A DNA stretch of 5,545 nucleotides from JBHHZI01 sp046757965 (GTDB lineage: Bacteria; Acidobacteriota; Polarisedimenticolia; SMYD01), in the NCBI GenBank assembly GCA_046757965.1, contig JBHHZI010000194.1:1-5545 (forward strand), read 5' to 3'. The notes beneath the pieces are model-generated. The model saw nothing but the letters and a program-made list of their open reading frames with translations. It was not told where the DNA came from and searched no databases. The first letter of the stretch is position 1; every line of letters starts with the position of its first letter. A program made the translations under genes and the position numbers. Positions 1 through 3,738 of the stretch are shown one piece after another.

Positions 1-1814
1 CCGCCTGCCCGGTGGGGACCGAGGCCGGGCGGTACGTTGCTCTCATCGCCGAGGGGCGCTACCGGGAAGCCTACGCCGTGGCCCGCCGGTCCAATCCCCT
101 GGCGTCGATCTGCGGGCGGGTGTGTGCCGCCCCGTGCGAGGATGCGTGCCGCCGCGGCGCTCTCGATGCGCCGGTGGCCATCCGGGCGCTCAAGCGCTTC
201 GTGACCGAGCGGTTCGGTGTGGAGAGCATGATCGACCTCGACATGCTCAGGGAGATCTACGGCAAGCGCGGTGTGGTCCACCCGGAGGACGGTGTGGCGA
301 TCATCGGCGCCGGACCGGCCGGCCTGGCGGCGGCGCATGACCTGGCCCTGAACGGCTATCCGGTCACCATCTTCGAGGCGCAGGCCATTCCGGGCGGCAT
401 GTTGACCCTCGGCATTCCCGAGTACCGCCTGCCCCGGGAGCTGGTGAAGCTCGAGATCAACGCCATTCTCAGTCTCGGGGTCGACCTGCGCGTCAACCAG
501 CGCCTGGGCCGCGATTTCACTCTCGCCGACCTGCGCGCGCAGGGTTTTCGTGCCGTGTTCCTCGGCATTGGCGCCCACAAGAGCCGGGATCTTCAGATCC
601 CGGGGGTGGAACTCGATGGGGTCCTCAAGGGCGTGGACTTCCTGCTCAACGCCAACATGGGTTACCGGCTCGACCTGGGGAAGCGGGTCGTGGTCATCGG
701 CGGGGGCAACGTGGCCCTGGACGTGGCCCGCACGGCGGTGCGCACGGCGGTCCCGGAAACCGTCGTCAACCCGGCCATCAACATCGTCACCGCCCTGGAT
801 GTGGCACGGTCGGCCATCCGGTTCGGCGTCAAGGAGGTCCACGTCATCTCGCTCGAATCGTTCGACGAGATGCCCGCCGACGCCGAGGAGATCGCCCAGG
901 CGCGAGCCGAGGGCATCGTGTTTCATCCGCGGCGCGGTCCCCATCGTGTTCTCGGCGCCGCCGGCAAGGTGGTCGGTCTCGAGACTGTCCAGTGCACGGC
1001 GGTCTTCGATGATCAGCATCGCTTCCGGCCCACCTTCGCGCCGGACAGCGAGCTGGCGATGGCGGCCGATTCCGTCATCCTGGCCATCGGGCAGGCGAGT
1101 GACCTGTCGTTTCTGAGCCCGGAAGATGGCGTGGAGGTGTCGCCGCGGGGCACCATCACCGTGGACCCGGACACCCTGGCCACGAGCGCGCCGGGCATCT
1201 ACGCCGGCGGCGATGTGGCCTTCGGCCCCCGCATCGCCATCACCGCCATTGCAGACGGCCGGCGGGCGGCCCGGTCGATCGACGCGTTCCTGCGCAATGA
1301 TGCGCGGCCGGAGCGGGCGGTGGAGGTGTCGCTCCGCACGCTGCCGGACTACACGCGGGCACCGGACTTCGAGGGCGTGCCGCGGCAGGAGGCCCCGTCG
1401 CTGCCCATCGAGCGGCGCATCGGCATCGCGGAGATCGAGCAGTGCTTTCCGGAAGCCGTCGCCAGGAGGGAGGCGTCGCGTTGCCTGCATTGCTGGGTGA
1501 ACACCGCGTTCCGCGAGGACCCTGTCGCCGGCACCGAGTGCATCCTGTGCGGCGGGTGTGCGGATGTCTGCCCGGAGAACTGCATCGAGTTTCTCGACGT
1601 GTCGGAGATCGCGGCCTCGCCGGAGCTGGAGATGGACGCCCGCGCCCAGTTCGGAGACGCCGCGGGCGCTCTCTTCGAGGCGGACGGTGCGGGCATCGCG
1701 TTGATCAAGGACGAGACCATCTGCATCCGGTGCGGGCTGTGCGCGGCCCGCTGCCCGGCGGGAACCATCCGGATGGAGGAGTTCTCCCTCCAGGAGAGAG
1801 CCCATGTCGCGTGA
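1..1814 (+). CDS. GltD-like FAD/NAD(P) iron-sulfur oxidoreductase, 5'-truncated
   Basis: The frame is open from the left edge and reads Ala-Cys-Pro before the GTG at 12. That Cys-Pro fits the end of the first N-terminal cysteine cluster of GltD-type proteins, so the GTG is an internal valine and the true start lies upstream. Counting from that GTG as residue 1, the order is: cysteines C34, C38, C42 and C46 (second half of the N-terminal [4Fe-4S] domain); FAD dinucleotide loop GAGPAG at 99-104; GIPEYRLP at 134-141, as in GltD; NAD(P) loop GGGNVA at 230-235; and the C-terminal FAD motif with AGGD at 398-401. A C-terminal ferredoxin-like part follows: C491/C494, C510-C513-C516-C520, C524, and C571-C574-C577-C581. 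The family moves electrons between NAD(P)H, FAD and Fe-S clusters in the cytoplasm. The stop overlaps the Rieske gene by 11 bases, so a role as an electron input or output module of the bc complex is inferred. It is not glutamate synthase itself, since no large subunit is seen here. Family call is firm; substrate is unknown. Confidence 0.9.
   Translation, partial: ACPVGTEAGRYVALIAEGRYREAYAVARRSNPLASICGRVCAAPCEDACRRGALDAPVAIRALKRFVTERFGVESMIDLDMLREIYGKRGVVHPEDGVAIIGAGPAGLAAAHDLALNGYPVTIFEAQAIPGGMLTLGIPEYRLPRELVKLEINAILSLGVDLRVNQRLGRDFTLADLRAQGFRAVFLGIGAHKSRDLQIPGVELDGVLKGVDFLLNANMGYRLDLGKRVVVIGGGNVALDVARTAVRTAVPETVVNPAINIVTALDVARSAIRFGVKEVHVISLESFDEMPADAEEIAQARAEGIVFHPRRGPHRVLGAAGKVVGLETVQCTAVFDDQHRFRPTFAPDSELAMAADSVILAIGQASDLSFLSPEDGVEVSPRGTITVDPDTLATSAPGIYAGGDVAFGPRIAITAIADGRRAARSIDAFLRNDARPERAVEVSLRTLPDYTRAPDFEGVPRQEAPSLPIERRIGIAEIEQCFPEAVARREASRCLHCWVNTAFREDPVAGTECILCGGCADVCPENCIEFLDVSEIAASPELEMDARAQFGDAAGALFEADGAGIALIKDETICIRCGLCAARCPAGTIRMEEFSLQERAHVA
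714..821 (+). repeat. Internal duplication of the NAD(P)-binding helix in the GltD-like gene
   Basis: The ten codons at 714-743 (ALDVARTAVR) and at 792-821 (ALDVARSAIR) match at 8 of 10 residues and at about 21 of 30 bases. They are offset by exactly 78 bases (26 codons). In the usual GltD-like fold the GGGN loop is followed by one such helix and then the strand ending near the DEMPA motif. Here a second copy of the helix, with a linker, is placed before that strand. The reading frame is kept. It looks like an old in-frame duplication or a lineage-specific insertion; which one cannot be decided without homologues. Confidence 0.55.
1792..1796 (+). promoter_or_regulatory. Ribosome binding site for the Rieske gene
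   Basis: AGGAG lies 7 bases before the ATG at 1804, inside the last codons of the preceding oxidoreductase gene. It supports this ATG as the start and suggests that the two genes are translated together. Confidence 0.7.
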
Positions 1815-2283
1815 AAAGAAGGACTCGTCGCCTGGCCTGGCTCGCCGGCGCTTCTGCCAGGTCACCGGAGCCTCCGCCTGCGCCGTGGCGTGTGGCGGCG
1901 CGGGTGTGCTGGCGGTGGACTACCTGCACCCCCGGGTGCTGTTCGAGCCGCCGACCAGGTTCAGCCTGGTGCCGCCCGGATCGGTCGCGCCCGGCGCCGT
2001 CCTCGTCGACGTGGAGCACAAGGTGTTCGTCATGCGCACGCCATCCGGTTTCAGGGCCCTGTCGGCGGTGTGCACTCACCTGGGGTGTGTGACCCGTTAC
2101 CGTCCCGAGGAGCAGGTCATCGCCTGCCCGTGCCATGGCAGCCGGTTCAGTCTCGAAGGCGACGTGATCGGAGGACCCGCACCCCGCCCGCTCCCCTGGT
2201 TGCAGATGGATCTCTCCCCGCGCGGCGACATCACCGTCGACACCGCCGTCGAGGTGCCGGCCGGAACCCTGTTCAAGCTGTGA
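1804..2283 (+). CDS. Rieske [2Fe-2S] protein of a cytochrome bc/b6f-type complex
   Basis: This 159-residue protein carries the high-potential electron from quinol oxidation to the cytochrome c. Both Rieske boxes are intact: CTHLGC at 90-95 and CPCHGS at 108-113. Expected cluster ligands are C90, H92, C108 and H111, with C95-C110 as the disulfide of bc/b6f Rieske proteins. The GGPAPRPLP segment (123-131) is the usual proline loop after box II. The N-terminus has RRRF at 14-17 followed by a short hydrophobic stretch (about 21-38), which fits a Tat signal anchor holding the folded cluster domain outside the inner membrane. Three cysteines (C18, C26, C30) sit in or next to this anchor, which is unusual. 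The size fits short bacterial b6f-like Rieske proteins. The ATG overlaps the preceding gene and has a good ribosome binding site; the cytochrome b gene follows after 10 bases. Confidence 0.96.
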   Translation: MSREKKDSSPGLARRRFCQVTGASACAVACGGAGVLAVDYLHPRVLFEPPTRFSLVPPGSVAPGAVLVDVEHKVFVMRTPSGFRALSAVCTHLGCVTRYRPEEQVIACPCHGSRFSLEGDVIGGPAPRPLPWLQMDLSPRGDITVDTAVEVPAGTLFKL

Positions 2284-2286
2284 GGA
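2282..2286 (+). promoter_or_regulatory. Ribosome binding site for the cytochrome b gene
   Basis: GAGGA overlaps the TGA stop of the Rieske gene (2281-2283) and lies 7 bases before the ATG at 2294. It supports that start and tight co-translation. Confidence 0.7.
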
Positions 2287-2293
2287 CCTGTCG

Positions 2294-3043
2294 ATGAGCA
2301 AGCGATTCCGGCTCACGCGTACGGCGCTCTGGCGCTCGGTTGTCCGTCACGGCCTCGAGCCGACGAACCGCAATCGCGTCATGATGGTGATGGAGAACGT
2401 GTTTCTCCATCTGCATTCCACCAAGTCCCGCCGCCGCAATCTGGAGATATCCAGCACCTACTACCTGGGCGGTCTGTCCGTCACGCTGTTCGCCGTTCTT
2501 GTCTCCAGCGGCCTGCTGCTGATGCTCTATTACCACCCCTCGGTCCCGCAGGCGTACTGGGACATGAAGGAACTCCAGTTCGTCGTCAGCAACGGCGTCT
2601 TCCTGCGCAACATCCACCGCTGGGCGGCGCATGCGATGGTGCTCATCGTCTTCCTGCACATGTTGCGGGTCTTCTATCACAAGGCGTATCTGCCACCACG
2701 GCAGTTCAACTGGGTCGTGGGAGTGGTTCTCTTCCTGATCACCCTGTTGCTCAGCTACACCGGTTACCTCCTGCCGTGGGATCAGCTGGCCTACTGGGCG
2801 GTGTCGGTGGGCACGAACATGGTCAAGGCGACGCCGTTGCTCGGTCCTCCCGCCCGGTTCGTCCTGCTGGGCGGCAACATCGTCGGCGAGAATGCCCTGC
2901 TGCGATTCTACGTGCTGCACTGCGCCTTGCTGCCGATCGCTCTGGTCTTCGGTCTCGTCGTCCACATGTGGCGCGTGCGCAAGGATGGGGGGGTCATCGG
3001 CTCCGCCGGCCGCAAGCCGCGTCATCCGGGGAGCAGGCCGTGA
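2294..3043 (+). CDS. Cytochrome b6-type subunit (PetB/QcrB-like, N-terminal half of cytochrome b)
   Basis: This 249-residue membrane protein holds the two b haems and part of both quinone sites. Four hydrophobic helices are visible, at about 58-80, 109-129, 138-160 and 205-227. The haem ligands read clearly: H108 (IHRW) and H122 in helix B, 14 apart, and H209 and H224 in helix D, 15 apart. The 15-residue helix D spacing is the b6-type pattern; mitochondrial-type cytochrome b has 14. GYLLPWDQLAYW (157-168) is the conserved end of helix C near the quinol oxidation site. The position matching the cysteine that binds the extra haem c of b6f complexes (cysteine in YCLGG) is tyrosine here (YYLGG, Y57), so that haem is probably not covalently held. 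The protein ends after helix D, so the C-terminal half must come from the next gene, whose GTG start overlaps this stop by 4 bases. Confidence 0.96.
   Translation: MSKRFRLTRTALWRSVVRHGLEPTNRNRVMMVMENVFLHLHSTKSRRRNLEISSTYYLGGLSVTLFAVLVSSGLLLMLYYHPSVPQAYWDMKELQFVVSNGVFLRNIHRWAAHAMVLIVFLHMLRVFYHKAYLPPRQFNWVVGVVLFLITLLLSYTGYLLPWDQLAYWAVSVGTNMVKATPLLGPPARFVLLGGNIVGENALLRFYVLHCALLPIALVFGLVVHMWRVRKDGGVIGSAGRKPRHPGSRP
3028..3033 (+). promoter_or_regulatory. Ribosome binding site deciding the GTG start of subunit IV
   Basis: GGGGAG lies 6 bases before the GTG at 3040, within the end of the cytochrome b gene. This favours the GTG overlapping the cytochrome b stop over any start further upstream in the same open frame. 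Confidence 0.65.
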
Positions 3044-3738
3044 CGAAGAACGAACTGCACACCGACAGTGACGCCACGCGCACGCCGAAGCGCATCGCGC
3101 TGCTACGCCGGGAGACTCCTGCCCGGCTCCTGGAAGATCGCAGCGAGGTCGTGCCGACAGCTCCCCACCTGCTGCTGCGCGAGATCATCGTGTTCCAGGT
3201 CTGCGTCATCGCCCTGGCCATTCTGGCCCTGGCGTTCAATGCTCCCCTCGAAGGGATCGCCAATCCGGTGCAGACGCCGAATCCGGCCAAGGCGGCGTGG
3301 TATTTCCTGGCGCTGCAGGAGCTGCTCCACTACTTCCCGCCGGTGGTGGCGGGCGTGCTGCTGCCCACCGTGATCGTCCTGGCGTTGATCGTCATCCCGT
3401 ACGTGCGGGTCAACTGGGAGATGGAAGGGTTCCACACCGGACCGGTCCGTCGGCGGCTGACGATCCTCGGCGTGGTCGTGGCAGCCATCAGTGCCCTGCT
3501 CGCATGGTTCGAGGCGTGGCCGGTGGTGGTGCCGACGGTCTGTGTCTACCTTGTCGTCCTGCTGCCGGTGTTGCCGTTCTGCCCGGCGAGATGGCGCCGG
3601 CGGCTGTCGGGCGTGCCGCTTTCGGACTGGATCATGACCTGGTTCGTTGCCGAGGCGGTCATCCTCACTCTCATCGGCATCCTCTTTCGCGGCCCGGGCT
3701 GGTCGTGGGTCCTGCCCTGGCGGGATGGAATCTTCTGA
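3040..3738 (+). CDS. Subunit IV-like C-terminal part of cytochrome b (PetD/QcrB C-terminal type)
   Basis: This 232-residue membrane protein completes the split cytochrome b core and should form much of the quinol oxidation site. The frame is open back to 2776, but that upstream part lies inside the cytochrome b gene and is a shadow. The GTG at 3040 overlaps the upstream TGA as GTGA and has a good ribosome binding site. The charged N-terminus (1-44) is followed by about five hydrophobic segments: 46-68, 103-122, 139-157, 161-180 and 197-216. Plant-type subunit IV has three and is about 160 residues, so this is a long form. The motif area reads NPAKAAWYFLALQELLHYF (81-99): Trp-Tyr of PEWY is kept but Pro-Glu is Ala-Ala, with a nearby acidic residue E94 in LQE. 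The C-terminus ends in FRGPGWSW...PW (216-227). It has no CxxCH, so unlike Bacillus QcrC it is not fused to a cytochrome c. The stop shares one base with the next start (TGATG). Confidence 0.92.
   Translation: MTKNELHTDSDATRTPKRIALLRRETPARLLEDRSEVVPTAPHLLLREIIVFQVCVIALAILALAFNAPLEGIANPVQTPNPAKAAWYFLALQELLHYFPPVVAGVLLPTVIVLALIVIPYVRVNWEMEGFHTGPVRRRLTILGVVVAAISALLAWFEAWPVVVPTVCVYLVVLLPVLPFCPARWRRRLSGVPLSDWIMTWFVAEAVILTLIGILFRGPGWSWVLPWRDGIF

Noticed and set aside
12..14. GTG at 12 as the start of the oxidoreductase gene
   Set aside because: The frame is open upstream and encodes Ala-Cys-Pro, the end of the conserved N-terminal cysteine motif, so this GTG is an internal valine codon.
1..1814. 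Glutamate synthase small subunit (gltD) as the literal function
   Set aside because: The fold matches, but the added C-terminal ferredoxin-like clusters, the acidic NAD(P) strand residue and the bc-complex operon context argue against a simple GltD role.
1864..1893. Possible lipoprotein signal (lipobox) in the Rieske N-terminus
   Set aside because: The residues before C26 (ASA) and C30 (AVA) lack the usual Leu/Val/Ile at -3; a Tat-type anchor fits better.
1705..2316. Minus-strand open frame opposite the Rieske gene
   Set aside because: It covers the end of the oxidoreductase gene and the whole Rieske gene, both clearly coding on the plus strand.
2273..3025. Long minus-strand open frame opposite cytochrome b
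   Set aside because: The translation is rich in His, Gln and charged residues with no domain, as expected for the reverse of a membrane-protein gene in GC-rich DNA.
2776..3039. Upstream extension of the subunit IV reading frame
   Set aside because: It lies inside the cytochrome b gene in another frame, gives an arginine/glycine-rich sequence without membrane helices, and the GTG at 3040 has a ribosome binding site and stop-codon overlap.
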